DNA of 64,000 nucleotides from Antedon mediterranea. Its lineage: Eukaryota > Echinodermata > Crinoidea > Comatulida > Antedonidae. The notes beneath the pieces are model-generated. The model saw nothing but the letters and a program-made list of their open reading frames with translations. It did no database searches and had not been told where the DNA came from. The position numbers were made by a program, and so were the translations under genes. The first letter of the stretch is position 1; each line of letters opens with the position of its first letter. Positions 43,701-57,900 of the stretch are shown here, piece by piece. The stretch spans positions 18,669,001-18,733,000 of the forward strand of contig NC_092673.1 in the NCBI RefSeq assembly GCF_964355755.1, in the 5' to 3' direction.

Positions 43701-46700
43701 CGTTTCGGGCAATTTTAAGCGTTTAAAAAATTGCCATGAGTGCGCAGATTCTTGCACGCGCACTGCTTGTTAAACGTTAATGCGCACTTTTTTTTGTCCG
43801 ATTTCTGTTGTACAACCTTTCTTTATATAATATCATCATATTTTATTCACTTTTCAACTCGAATTTGCGTTTTCTTACGAGCATGTCAAAAGTGACAGGC
43901 TACGCACGTGTAAGTTAACAAAATGGTGAAAATATGCTAAATTTAAAAAATAATATAGATCGTAAGAATGCTCGGGAACACATATTTTTTATTTCATTTT
44001 CTTGAAGTGTATGTATCATATGTATGATTTATTATGAAATTAAGAGTACAAAAGTTGATAAAGTCATCATTAATTGCATTTTAAATTAAAAAAAATTTAT
44101 TTCGACAATCAAAAATTTATGACATTTTCTTAGGCCGAAATAACAAACTTTAACTTTCTTCCTTCAAAATAAAAGTTCATATATTAAAGTTAAAAGTATA
44201 TAGAATACAATGTGGTTAATGATATTATACGCAGAGGGATCTTTAATCGGATTGTGATACCGGCTATTGTATTCGCGTTAGCAAGATCCTATATTATAAA
44301 TAATTAAAGATTCTGAGAAAATCAATCAATCAATATATCTTTTAAAAATCAATTATCTTTATTTAAATCAATGCATATAACCTAATTCTAGTTTTTTTTT
44401 ACTTTATTTACTCCAGATGTTTAAAAAATCTATTAAAATCTTGATTCAATTTTCAGATATTGCTGCACGTGAATTAGATTTTCAGAAAGCATACAATGAA
44501 GCCTTGAAAGATGGATCCGTTCCAGTCAATCTTGGAATGCTTAAAGTGATTGGGCAAGAAGGAGTGGGTAAAACATGCCTCATCAATGCATGTCTTGGAA
44601 AAGAGTAAGTAGTAGTAGTAGGACAGTGAAATGAACATTACAAAATATTTGTGAGTCAACTAAGAATTACAAGCCAGCCAACTTTATTGATTTGTTTTTG
44701 ATAAACTACCACTTTTTAAATATTGCAGTGATAGATAACAATAGTTGAATAAAAACGTCTATAAATATATAAATCGGTTTCTACAATAATCATAACACCA
44801 TCAAATTTTCTATTGATTATAGAATTTACTTTTAGGCTTGTATTTAAAAAAAAGATCATACGAATGGTCGGATAACTTGACTTCCTAAATGTATAATTAA
44901 TGAATATATTAAAATGGTTTTGAAGTAAAAGGAGAAAAGTGCATGTTTTACAATACCTGTACTTAAAATGACTGAAGTTCATAATTGGTTTCAAATATTT
45001 TTGCCAGATTTGAGGAAAAGCATGTAGTTACAGATGGCATAGCGGTAATAAGAACAGCAAGCACAACATGGACAGAGGCTAAAGCTGATAGTGGTAAACA
45101 TGAATACATTTAGCATATTACTCTTCCCACCATCATACGTTATGTAACAATATTATCAATAATAATTATTATCATAGACACAGACAAGTTCACAATGAAA
45201 TGGAGACATAGAATTGAATTCAATGCATACAACTGTAGTATGGTGTCACATTTTCACAATTGTTACTCTATGATCCCTTTATAACGCGCAAGTTACTGTA
45301 TGTTACATTTTATGATGATGTACTGTAATTGTAATTTTACATTGACAGTGGTAAAATATCCAAAGTATAGTCACATATGAACGTATCTACTGAAATAATA
45401 TGTACACACTTTCTCTTTCTCTACAGGTAATACAATACAACAGTATACAAAAATGGTCACTGACAAATTGAGAAAAAAGAAAACTGTAAACGTATGTCAG
45501 TAATAGTGTAATGAAAACGGGTCTAGGACAACTACCCCCTGGACAGCTACCACCCGGACAATAACCCCCTGGACAATCACCCTCCTAGGACAACTACCCT
45601 CTTAGGACAATTACCCTCTTAGGACAATTACCCCTAGGACAACTACCCCCTAGGACAACTACTAACTTCAAAACATAGGGAGAGAGATTGATCTTAAATG
45701 AAAGACTGTTTGATTGACTGGTGCAGCTAGGAAAACTGTATGTTCCTAGATTTATATACGGCATCTTCATGTCACACAAGAATAAAATAAGCCACCCCTT
45801 TATTTTTCAAGATTGGAATACATTTTAATAATTTTATCAATTCTCGTTTAATGTAAAATAACTGCTGACGATACGCATATTAAAAAATTCAAAAGCTTTC
45901 ATATAAGATCAATCTCTCTCCCTCTGTTTTGAAGTTCAGTAAGTTTTACAAGATCGTAATTATAACCTACGGTGTAGGTGTCATGATATAGGTGTGGCTG
46001 TTCAGAGGGTGTTGTTTTCCTAGGGGAATAGCAGTTGGATTAGAGGGTAGTTGTCCTAGTAGGGTAGTTGTCCTAGGGGGTAGTTGTCCTAGGGGGTAGT
46101 TGTCCTAGGGGGTAGTTGTCCTAGGGGGTAGTTGTCCTAGGGGGTAGTTGTCCTAGGTGGGAGTTGTCCTAGGTGGGAGTTGTCCTAGGTGGGAGTTGTC
46201 CTAGGGGGTAGTTGTCCTAGGGGGTAGTTGTCCTAGGGGGTAGTTGTCCTAGGGGGTAGTTGTACTAGGGGGTAGTTGTACTAGGGGGTAGTTGTACTAG
46301 GGGGTAGTTGTCCGGGTGGGAGTTGTCCTAAGGGGTAATTGTCCGGATGGTAGTTGTCCTAGGGGGTAATTGTCCGGACTTTAGTTGTCCTAGAGGGATC
46401 ATTGTCCGGGTGTTAGTTGTCCGGTTGTTAGTTGTCCGGGTGGTAATTGTCCGGGTGTTAGTTGTCCGGGTGGTAATTGTCCGGGTGGTAATTGTCCGGG
46501 TGGTAATTGTCCGGGTGGTAATTGTCCGGGTGGTAATTGTCCGGGGGTAGTTGTCCTAGGGTGGTAGTTGTCCGGGCGGTAGTTGTCCAGGGGATAGTTG
46601 TCCTAGGGGGTAGTTGTCCTAGGGGGTAGTTGTCCGGGTGGGAGTTGTCCTAAGGGGTAATTGTCCGGATGGTAGTTGTCCTAGGGGGTAGTTGTCCTAG

Positions 46701-48864
46701 GGGGTAGTTGTCCTAGGGGGTAGTTGTCCTAGGGGGTAGTTGTCCTAAGGGGTAATTGTCCGGATGGTAGTTGTCCTAGGGGGATACTTGTCCGGATGTT
46801 AGTTGTCCTAGAGGGATCATTGTCCGGGTGGTAGTTGTCTGGGTGTTTGTTGTCCGGGTGTTAATTGTCCGGGTGGTAGTTGTCCGGGTGGTAATTGTCC
46901 GGGTGGTAATTGTCCAGGGTGGTAATTGTCCAGGGTGGTAATTGTCCGGGCGGTAGTTGTCCGGGCGGTAGTTGTCCAGGGGGTAGTTGTCCGGGGGTAG
47001 TTGTCCGGGCGGTAGTTGTCCGGGCGGTAGTTGTCCGGGCGGTAGTTGGCCAGGGGGTAGTTGTCCAGGGGGTAGTTGTCCAGGGGATAGTTGTCCAGGG
47101 GGTAGTTGTCCAGGGGGTAGTTGTCCAGGTGGTAGTTGTCCAGGTGGTAGTTGTGCAGGGGGTAGTTGTGCAGGGGGTGATTGTCCAAGGGGTAGTTGTC
47201 CTAGGGTGGTAGTTGCCCTAGGGTGGTAGTTGTCCAGGGGGTAATTGTCCTAGGGGGTAGTTGTCCTAGGGGGTAGTTGTCCGGGTGCTAGTTGTCCTAG
47301 GGGCTAGTTGTCCGGGGGTTAGTTGTCCGGGGGTTAGTTGTCCGGGTGGTAGTTGTCCGGGTGGTAGTTGTCCGGGTGGTAGTTGTCCGGGTGGTAGTTG
47401 TCCGGGTGGTAGTTGTCCAGGGGGTAATTGTTCCGATACGAATGAAAACATAAAATGAACTAGATTTAATTCGTCACTATGACGAATTATAGGTTATATG
47501 CATTGATTTAAATAAAGATAATTGATTTTTAATATATATATTGATTGATTGATTTTCTCAGAATCTTTAATTATTTATAATATATGATAGGACCTTGCTA
47601 ACGCGAACACCATAGCCGGTATCACAATCCGATCAAATACATATGCGTATAATGTCATAAACCTCATTTGTTGTTACATAATAATAAAGACATAAGTTAA
47701 TTTTTATCTAGATTTCATTATAAATCATGTGTATAATCTATACACTAAGAAATAAATTTGAACAAACAATACGGATAATAAAAAAACATTTATTTTGTTT
47801 CGTTTCCCAAGGTGAGACTCGATCTCGGTACTTGAATGCTATAGACACGAGCAAAGACCACCGAGCCATACACAACTGACTAAAAGTTATGGAAAGATTC
47901 CTCCGTGTATTTACTATGCAGTACCCACTTTGGTGCAGATAGATTATTACATACCGCAATGAATTATAATGTTTTACTATGATGACATCTTTAAAAATTA
48001 AAAAAAATGATGCACTGTCAAACTATATACTTTTAACTTTAATATATGAACTTCTTAAGGAAGAAAGTTAACGTTAAGTTTGTTATTTTGGCCTAAGAAA
48101 ATGTTATAATTTGTTTGATTGTCGAAATTAATTTTGTTAAATTTAATATGCCATTAATGATGACTTAATCAACTTTTGTTCTTCTAATTTCATAATAAAT
48201 CATACATATGATACATACACTTCAAGAAAATTAAATAAAAAATAGGTGTTCCCGAGCATTCTAACGATATATATTAATTTTAAAATTTAGCATATTTTCA
48301 CCATTTTGTTAACTTACACGTGCGTAGCCCGTCACTTTTGACGTGCTCGTATAACGCTGTTTCGCGTTGAAAAGTGAATAAAATATGATGATATTATTAA
48401 AGAAAGGTTATACAACAGTAATCGGACACAAACAGTGCGCATTAACGTTTGACGCGCAGTGCGCGTGCAAAAATCTGCGCACTCATGGCAATTTTTTAAA
48501 CGCCTAAAATTGCCTGAAACGTACTCTAATTTCATCGAAAATAAATTCTGACAATTTTCAACATTTTAAGCGCGTGTACGCATGCGTTATATGCGCTACG
48601 CACGTTATTGTATTGCCATATGATGAAATATGACCTGAAATTTATGAGTACCAAATTTTGTTTAAAAGTGATTCATGTTTGTGAAGATATGATTACAAAC
48701 GTGATTTCGTTAAATCGCGCGTAGACCGCGTAATTTTTGATTACGCATCGTGAAAACATAACCACATCGATTCCTGGCCATAAGGAATATACTCTGAAAA
48801 ATTGACTTAGATAGATGAAACTGATGCCAAGATAATTCACGGACAAATAGTGCTAAGGAAAGAA

Positions 48865-48903
<39 letters not shown>

Positions 48904-51900
48904 AGATTTTGACAGAATCAAGAGGTTATATGCATATCATGCATATAACCTAATAAAGTAGTATACCTACAGGACTATTGCAAACCAGTCACTTAGGCTT
49001 TCTTTCTAAATGAATCAATGATGCATTTATGAGCGGCTATTTCATTTTTTTTTTTGCTTCAATCCTTTTAAAATTTACTCTAAAAATTAATTTGGTTTTT
49101 CTTTTGAGAGTAAATAATATTAGTTTTTCTTATATTATCATTTATTTCATTTTTATATCCATATATTGTTTTTGTTTTATGTGTCAGATTGACATGAAAC
49201 CACCTATAGATGATGATGATGGTATTGTTGTTGACTACAATAACCATGGCAACAATGATGGTATGTAACTTTCTCTTAAATTTTAATTATAATTACACAA
49301 GACAAAAACATTCTAATTATTCTTACATTTTTGTAGTAAAAGCACTAATAAATAAGTTTAACATGACAGTCCAACTTATACAACGTAATTTTGAAAACTA
49401 CAACCATTTTTCTATATACATACAACGTACATTTCTAGTTGAACAAAAACATTTTTCTAAACTTTCTATTATTTAAAAGTCGAAGATAGCCAGGTCTCGG
49501 GTCCATTCTATTGTCGCCACAGATTGATATCTTCAACAGTACTTCTATGAACGGATGATTAGGTGGGAACACAAACGCTAGTTGATCATACCCAGTACCG
49601 TTTTGATCGTACGATTAATCGGGAAACCACCTCACGACATAGTCGAAAGACGCTGTACATGCAGGCTTGATGGGCATGTTTCCAAGTTAGCAAAGTTAAA
49701 CAAAGATGAACTAAAACACTTAATTAAAACCTTAAAAGGGGCTTACAAAGATGCTTATTTTTTTGTATGAATCTAGAAGAATCAAAGTGAATTCACAGTC
49801 TACACCTACTATATAATATACATAAATATATACTGGGCTTATACAAATGTGCAGATTAATAGTTTGTACATATTAAAGTATCCTTTCATATCTACCATCC
49901 CCTTTCACTTACCTTCCCGGTGCGAAAGCTCATATGATGATAATGAAGACAACTATACTCATAGTAACTTTTTAACTGACTGATTAAATATGATGAATTA
50001 AAATTTTTGAAATAAAATTATGCTTGTTACGCCGTTTGTGGAATGACCAAAAAATTTGTTTCCACTACAGGTACTGATACAGCTACTCAAGCTGTTCCAT
50101 TTGATACAGATCAACAATTAGATAAAGATGTAATCAAGAAAGTTGAGGAAAATAAGGAGGAGACTTTGGAAGAAACATTCAACATCTGGGACCATGGGGG
50201 ACAATTAATATACCATGGTCTACATCGGGTAAGTAGGTTTCTGTATAGACTAACATGATTGTATGGCCAAGGTATAGTTGGTCTCCCGTCGTGCTGATCT
50301 GGTAGGCGCTTCACTGCTGGCTGCTGTTGGTCAGTGTCAGTGGTCAAGCTCACTTTTCAGTTAAGCTTGAGGACAACTATTAATACCTTTACCTTTTACC
50401 TTTATGAAAGTCTTTATTATATTAATATGTATTGTCCCCTGAAAAAATAATTCTTAAAATTTTTTTTTTAATATTCCATTTTAATGTAACATAATAGTTA
50501 TCCACTTTGACCACAAATTGGATCGAAAAAAAAAATGTATATACCTGAAAAAATGTAATTTAAAGCAAAAAATTGTCAAATTGGCTACCAGCCAATGGAT
50601 TTTTATATTTTGTCAATTTATAAGTGAAAACATTATTTTTTTCGTTTTTTTTTTCAATGGAAGTGATTAACTTTATTAAAACTACAAAATAAATATTCAA
50701 ATTCTGATTTAATTAATCTTCATTTTTCATGTTTTTGGGGGACAATACATCTTTAAGGTCCACATACAATTAAAAATAATATTTGTTCATATGTTGTCAA
50801 AAGGCCTTCAAGAATATTAATCAGTCAATATTTAAATATTTTTGCAGATGTTCATGACACTTCAAGCACTATATATTGTTGTGTTTGATCTCAGTAAACC
50901 CTTGGATGATCTTGCTACTTTCATTGATTCATCTGGAGTAAGTATTTCTAGAGCATGGCAGCAGTAAGGTATTGTGATTGAACAAGTCTTCTAATTTATA
51001 AGAACAGTTTTTAAAAACTAAGCATTTCAAGTTTAACTGTGGTTAATTGTTCTGTAATTCTTTTTCAGAGGAAATTTCAACATCATTGGACCAATCTCCA
51101 GTTCATATTATCTTACATGCTGTCAGTTTATTCTCATAGTCGTATTGTGGAAGAAGATGAGGAAAATGAAGTTGACAAACCAACTATCCTTATTGTGGGT
51201 ACACACAAGGGTAAGCTTGGTAAGACTGAAAAACAGCAAAATGATGAGGTTAATACTTCTTTTGTTTCTATATCATTATAAATAGCCACAACCAAAGATA
51301 CATTGCAGTTGTAACTGTTTTTAAATATTACTTTAAATAAATTACAAAATTGACACATTCTTATTATGCGTAAACTGTTATTAAAATTATTTACAAACAG
51401 GCAGAAAAGGTGTTTAAAATTATTCAAGATGTGCTTAAAACTAAACCATATGGAAATCATGTCTACCACAAATATTTTGCCATTGAAAACAGTCAACCAA
51501 CTACAGATAAGAGCTTTAGTGATCTCAAACAAGTTATTGATACACTTATGAAAGCATTAGAACAGCCTTTTCCTTTAAAGTGGATGCGTTTTCGATGTGA
51601 TCTACATGATCTAAGAGGAAAAAAACAGCCCTCCTTTTCTTTGTGTCCTTTAAAAGAGGTAAATGTTATTTGTTTTGTTTACATTTTTCGAAATATTAAG
51701 TCGCAAGTATCTATCAAGTATCTAAAAAAAAAATTAACGTTTCTAAATATAAGTACCCTTTAATTAAAAAATGTCCATAGCCTAGCCAATTAGATTACAA
51801 TATCCAAAATCAAATTTTCATCTCAGATATTTGCTGCCATTGTTTTATTTATAAATTGTGTGTTTGAAAATACTGAGGTAATTAGCCATTGAAATTCAAT

Positions 51901-54900
51901 ATTTCAAACTATTTTTTCATATAATACCCACATTTTTTATTTAATTCTGAATAATACTAATTATTATTTCTTTTAGATCAAAATTCTGACAAGTAAGAAT
52001 GGTATTGTTGAAGAAAAAAACAAATCAGTCCTGCTTAACTTCTTGTACGATCTTGGTGAAATTGTTTACATGCCTGACAACAAATTATTAAGAGATAAAG
52101 TCGTGCTTGATCCGATGAGGCTGGTTGAAATTGTCACCAAATTTGTAACTGTGGTTCCCCCAAAATATCCCGTAAGTAGACTCATGTAATGTCTTGCATT
52201 GTAAAAACGTGTTGCCGTAGTATAATTACTCCTGTTCTGTGTAATTTATTATTCCTTAGCAAAGAATTTGTCATTGATAATATTTGATAGAGATGCTTAA
52301 CATTTTCTATAGATAAAATAAAAGTATGCCGTAAGGCATCATTTGTAATTCACTGTAATTTTTTTACAAGTTTTAATTAGTTCACTTTTAATATTCTGCT
52401 TTCAATCTATTATAATTGAAGAACTATAAAAGTGAATAGCAAACTAACTTGGAGTCATTTCACAGTTTAACCCTTTTACTGCGTGTACCCGGTATTACCG
52501 GGTATAAACATGTCGTCCAACTGCATATAACCATCATTACCGGGTATGCCGGTATTAAACTATTTTCCTGCACTACATGTGACCTCTATATTTTTTAATA
52601 TCGTCTTCTGTAATGATGTCATTAGTATGCAAATTACCATTTTTTTATCCACCACAAAAATATTTACAAAATTATCTCATTTAGTAGGTTTTTGCAATTT
52701 ATTAAAAATCACCTGTCTCTCATTGTTACGCACAGTGAAAGGGTTAAACCACAATACTGTATTATACCAAATACCAACACATGGTTCATCTATATTCTAA
52801 ATGCTATTTCCGTCATCCTCACAAAATACGATGCATGGTTGATAGTTGGTTTTTTTTTAGGCCGCTAAATTTAGAGAATCTTTTGATAAGCTGGACAAAG
52901 GCATACTGGAAGAAGACTTGTTGCGAAAATTATGGAAAGATAGTAAAGTTGACAACGGAAAGAATTTTGAGTTCCTTGTAGCACTGATGATTCAATTAGG
53001 TTTTATTTGTGAGAGGAAGACAACCATCAGCCAAGATGTGGCAAGTACATCTACAGTAGGTTTTGTTTCTTTAATCTTTCATTTTATGCATGTAAGATTT
53101 GGGATAAAAAGTATTATTTTAATAGTTTGGATGTTTAATGTTCAGACAAAGCTTGAATAAACTTTCTAATGAAAATGTCTACATGACAGAGTATCTTTAG
53201 TTTGCTTAAAATAGTTTAAATGGCATTGTTACAAATTAACAATTTCAGAAATCAGTTGGAAAACGATCCTTTTTTGTGCCACTGCGACTTGCTATCAAGA
53301 CAAGTAAAGTGAGACAATTACCTGATGATTCACAATCTATCAGCAGGCCTATCTATTATGACTTTGAGGGATATCTGCCAGACGTGTTGTTTCCGTATTT
53401 AATTATTGAATTCCTTAACAAATTTCAAAAGGAAGGAGTTAACCCAATACTCGCATGTAATTATGCAGAACTTTACCTCGACGAAAATCATCATGTGACT
53501 TTGTCTCTTGACAAATTTATTACTAAGAATGATGAGCGAAAGTTCTTGTTAAAGGTAATATATAATCTCTAATGTTCAATAAATATCACTAAATTATGAA
53601 AGTTAAATATTGTTGCTTAGTCTTTCCCTGATCTGTCATGTCAGAATCTACTTTAAATGCATATAAAACTAAAACTAAATTCTGATAACAAAACATTACA
53701 TCTATTTTTACTTTCTAGATGGCTATTAAAAGAACAGATTCTTTTGATGAAACGAGTAATGAGGAGCCTTCAGCTGAAGCATGTAAATTGGTATGTATCT
53801 ATACCAGTTTTGTTATCTATCTATTTGAAGGTAGTTTATGAAAATACACGTAGAAAGTTTTCTCCTCAATTTTTTGTCAGGTTTGCTTGATGTCTGAAAA
53901 TGTCTGCATATTTACAATGTATACTGATTTTAAAAACCAATTACATATTACTTTCCAACATTGCATTGTATAGTATAATAATGAATGTCTATGAGTTGGA
54001 TGGTAAGAATATTTTATGAGTTGAAAGATTGACTGCACTATTTTTAACAAAGCATAGCCGAAAATAGAGCAATCAATGAATAACATATTCTCTCCATTCA
54101 ACGAATACAAAACATTCATTATTTATTTTATAACACACCTATTTTTGATTAAATTTGTCCATCGTAAATCAGTGACGAATGTTAGGTCCGGGAAGCTAGG
54201 TCATTTAAAAAGGCGGTGATCCAACTTTGGACACGGAGTAGAACCGTAAACAGCGTAAACAAATTACATCCATGTTCTCTTTTATTTTTGTAATTGAATT
54301 GTAATTAATTTTAATATGTATCTGCCTATTCAAAGATTTATTCCCAATCAAGTTTTCAGATTTACACCATAAATCTAAAAACATTGCCTGCCTCACATTA
54401 CATAAAATTTCTAACTTTGTAAGCTACTGCACCATTGATGCTTTTATATTTGTTGATATGATATTTGTTAAATTCAATTAAATTCAAATCAACCTTAAAT
54501 TTATATCTTTAGGTTTTGTCAACAGTTGAGAAGTCATTCAAGCAATCTAAAGATGGTGGTAGAAGAGGGATTCCATTCAAGAGATGCATTCCTTGTCGGT
54601 GTAGTGATCAATTAGACAAAAAGCATTTTCAAATTCTTAAAGATTTCCAATGCAGGAAGTTTACGTGCACAGAAACTGGCAAGTCTGTTACGATGGATGT
54701 CACATGTTACAAGCGGCTGTTTGGAGGTAAGAGTCATTAAATTTATTTATTTTAATTAAGTACATTTTCATTAATACACTACTTTCTTCATGAAGGACTC
54801 TCACTCATAGAGCACAGGAAACTGAAAAACAAAAGGCTATTTCTGTTCTATAAACAATTTGTGACCTATTTCTGCAAAAAAGTGACATGTTTAAATAATT

Positions 54901-57900
54901 ATAGAATAGAAAAAGAGGATACCTTACCTTATTTGAAAATAGACATTTGATAATACTCTTCCAGTAGTAGTACAACAATCATTATTGATAATCTATACAT
55001 TGTTACAACATGCTGCTATTAGCTGTGATATTTTCATTCCTCTTAATACCAGTAGTAGTACAACATAATCATTATTGATAATCTATACATTGTTACAACA
55101 TGCTGCTATTAGCTGTGATATCTTCATTCCTCTAATACCAGTAGTAGTACTATCAGAATCATTATTGATAATCTATACATTGTTACAACATGCTGCTATT
55201 AGCTGTGATATCTTCATTCCTCTTACCAGTAGTAGTAGTATCAGAATCATTATTGATAATCTATACATTGTTACAACATGCTGCTATTAGCTGTGATATC
55301 TTCATTCGTCTTACCAGTAGTAGTACTATCAGAATCATTATTGATAATTTCTTCTTAGAGAATGAATTAAAATATTAACAATCTATTCAAGATATTTAGA
55401 ATAAAAAAAATGTTAATGTTGGTTCAATATTATAAACCTTTTTTTTTTATTTGAGAAGAGTTTAATTTGTTGGCTCACTAGGATGCAACACAAGAATGTA
55501 GGCACAACAAGTAATTTGACCAATGACAAGTGAATAAGCTCAGATGAGCTGTGCATTGCATCTTTGTGTGCATCCATGAGATACTTTGCTGGACCCAATG
55601 GTGTCCACTTACAGGAGGTTCAACTAATATTTTTTATTTTATTTGCAGATGAAACAGAAAGAAAAAGAAGAAATTCAGATGAAGGTAATTGATTGAAATA
55701 AGTAGATAAGTTTTGCAAAATGTTGTACTTTTATGGACTCATTGATATTTAATTATAATAAAGTATTTGCCTTTGTTAATGCTGTGCTGCCCTCAATGAC
55801 GATTATTTGGATCTCTAGGATGCAACACAAGAACGTAGGCACAACAATAGTAATTTGACCAATGACAAGTGAAGGATTACTTGCATAGCAATTTGATCTT
55901 TGTGTCTCAAGTGATTATAGTTAAACATGGTATGCAGTGCTCCTCCCCTCCCTTAAAATGGACCTGAAATGGATTTTCGATTTTTTTCATTTTAGAATGA
56001 TGTTTTGGGGGCTATTAGGTGTTGCTAGAATGTATATTGTTACAAAATATAAATTGGCCCTTTTGGGGAAAGCCCCATTTGAAAATCAAAAAAATTCGCG
56101 GGTGACGTCACTTTGCGAATATATTCCTACTGTATCCCTCCAATGGACAATTTGCAGTTTTTTGGCTATAACTCTTGAAATCTATGGAGTATTTTCTAAA
56201 AAATGCTTGTGCATTTGCAGAAACGTATTTAGAATTTTTTTAGATAAAATTATTACCGTATAAACGGTTATTCATCGAGTAAATGACGATTTAAAATCTT
56301 AAAATCAACGGTTTTTTTCTGGCAATACCGAAGTTGGCCTGGCAACGTTGTCCGGGATACAGCTCCGTGCGCAATGATGCGTATCCATATTTTCCGTTCG
56401 TCTATTTTGTATCGTTCGTAATTTATACTGCTAAAATGTGTTAGTTTCTTTAGTTTTTAGTTTAGCAGAATTAAATTAGTAATATGAGATGATAATTTAT
56501 TTGTCACAAATCAGGCAGTTCGAAAACGAATTTTATTCATATTTTACTTTGGCTTGACAATGAGCGCAGCAAGTTGTTGATATAAACGGAGCCTCGCCGC
56601 ATGATGTGGGTGGTGGATCGACTCCGCGCACTGGATTGGGGGCCTGCCTAGTAAAGGTTTGGGAGGTAGGCCTTCTAAATTCGGGTTTTAGAACAAACGA
56701 AGTACATTTTAGGGACCTATATTTCAACAACATTAGATATTGAATAAATTAGTATTAGTGTCAACGCTTCGCGTATCTTTCCAGGCCGTCGATCATTCAC
56801 TGACTATCGGGCGGCATACACGCTCTCGATATCATCGTGTGTATATGTGACGTCGTGAATATAGAGGCTTCCGACGGCCGTTGAAATAGAATATTGCAAT
56901 GGCGTGAGTAATTTTCGCTAATTTACCATGGTATCTTAAAATTTCGTTTTTACTCAAAATACTATACATTTTGTTTTTATTGGGTTTGTGTTAATTTGAT
57001 ACATTTAAATAACATGTGTGAATTTCTTGAAAATCGAAATTCCATTTCAGGTCCATTTTAACAAACACTCAATTGATACTATCAGCTGAATCTGTCATAA
57101 GTAGGCACTTTTTTAAGCAGATACTTTTCTGGACCGAAGGGTGTCCACTTACAGAAGGTTCACCTAGTGTAATATTTTTCATTTTATTTGCAGATGAAAT
57201 TGGGCCAATGATGAGAAGAAGAAAAATACGATACCAAGGTGATTGAAATATTATATATCAGATAAATAGATTATTTAAAAAAAATTTCAATTGTTACTAT
57301 GTTTTACTCTTATGGACTCAATGATAATTAAATAGTATATAACATGGGTTCAAGGATGTACAGTAGCCAATCAGATGCGCTGAAATGAGTCACGTGTGCC
57401 CTCTTTATTTTTTCACTATCATGCACTGGAGTGCAAAAAGTGCCCAGCAAAAAAGCATAACACCACTGTGTGTAAATAGTGTGGCAGAGTATTAAACATT
57501 TTCCTATAGTAAATGTACATCTCATTTTGATCCTTTTTAGGCAGTGATGATGAAGACCAAAATGAAGGCGCATCATCCAGTCACCAATCTCAGCCAAGAG
57601 AAGGTAAGTTACTAGTAGATAAAGATTATGATACGAAAAATCTCTCAACCTATGGAAACACATGGTGTACTGGTTACCTGAATTTACTAGTATTTATTTG
57701 CACTCTGCACACCTTCGAACAATATATAATATAATAATAAAAACCTTTAAACAATATAATTATATATTATAGTCTCTAGTATGCAACACAAGAACGTAGG
57801 CACAACATAAGTGAGTGAGTGGCCGAGCGGTTAAGACAGTGGAACAGTAATCACGTAGCCATAACATCGGCAGGGGTTCGAGGCTCACTCACTCCATGGT

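Noticed and set aside
46347-47451. Open frames of repeated Gly-Gly-Ser-Cys-Pro or Pro-Gly-Gln-Leu across 60-123 codons on both strands
   Set aside because: They are translations of the 14-16 bp minisatellite arm of the foldback-like element, open in several frames at once, with no splice or start context.
47738-47959. 73-codon minus-strand ORF in Helentron-like copy C
   Set aside because: Not preserved as the same frame in copies A or B; no recognisable domain.
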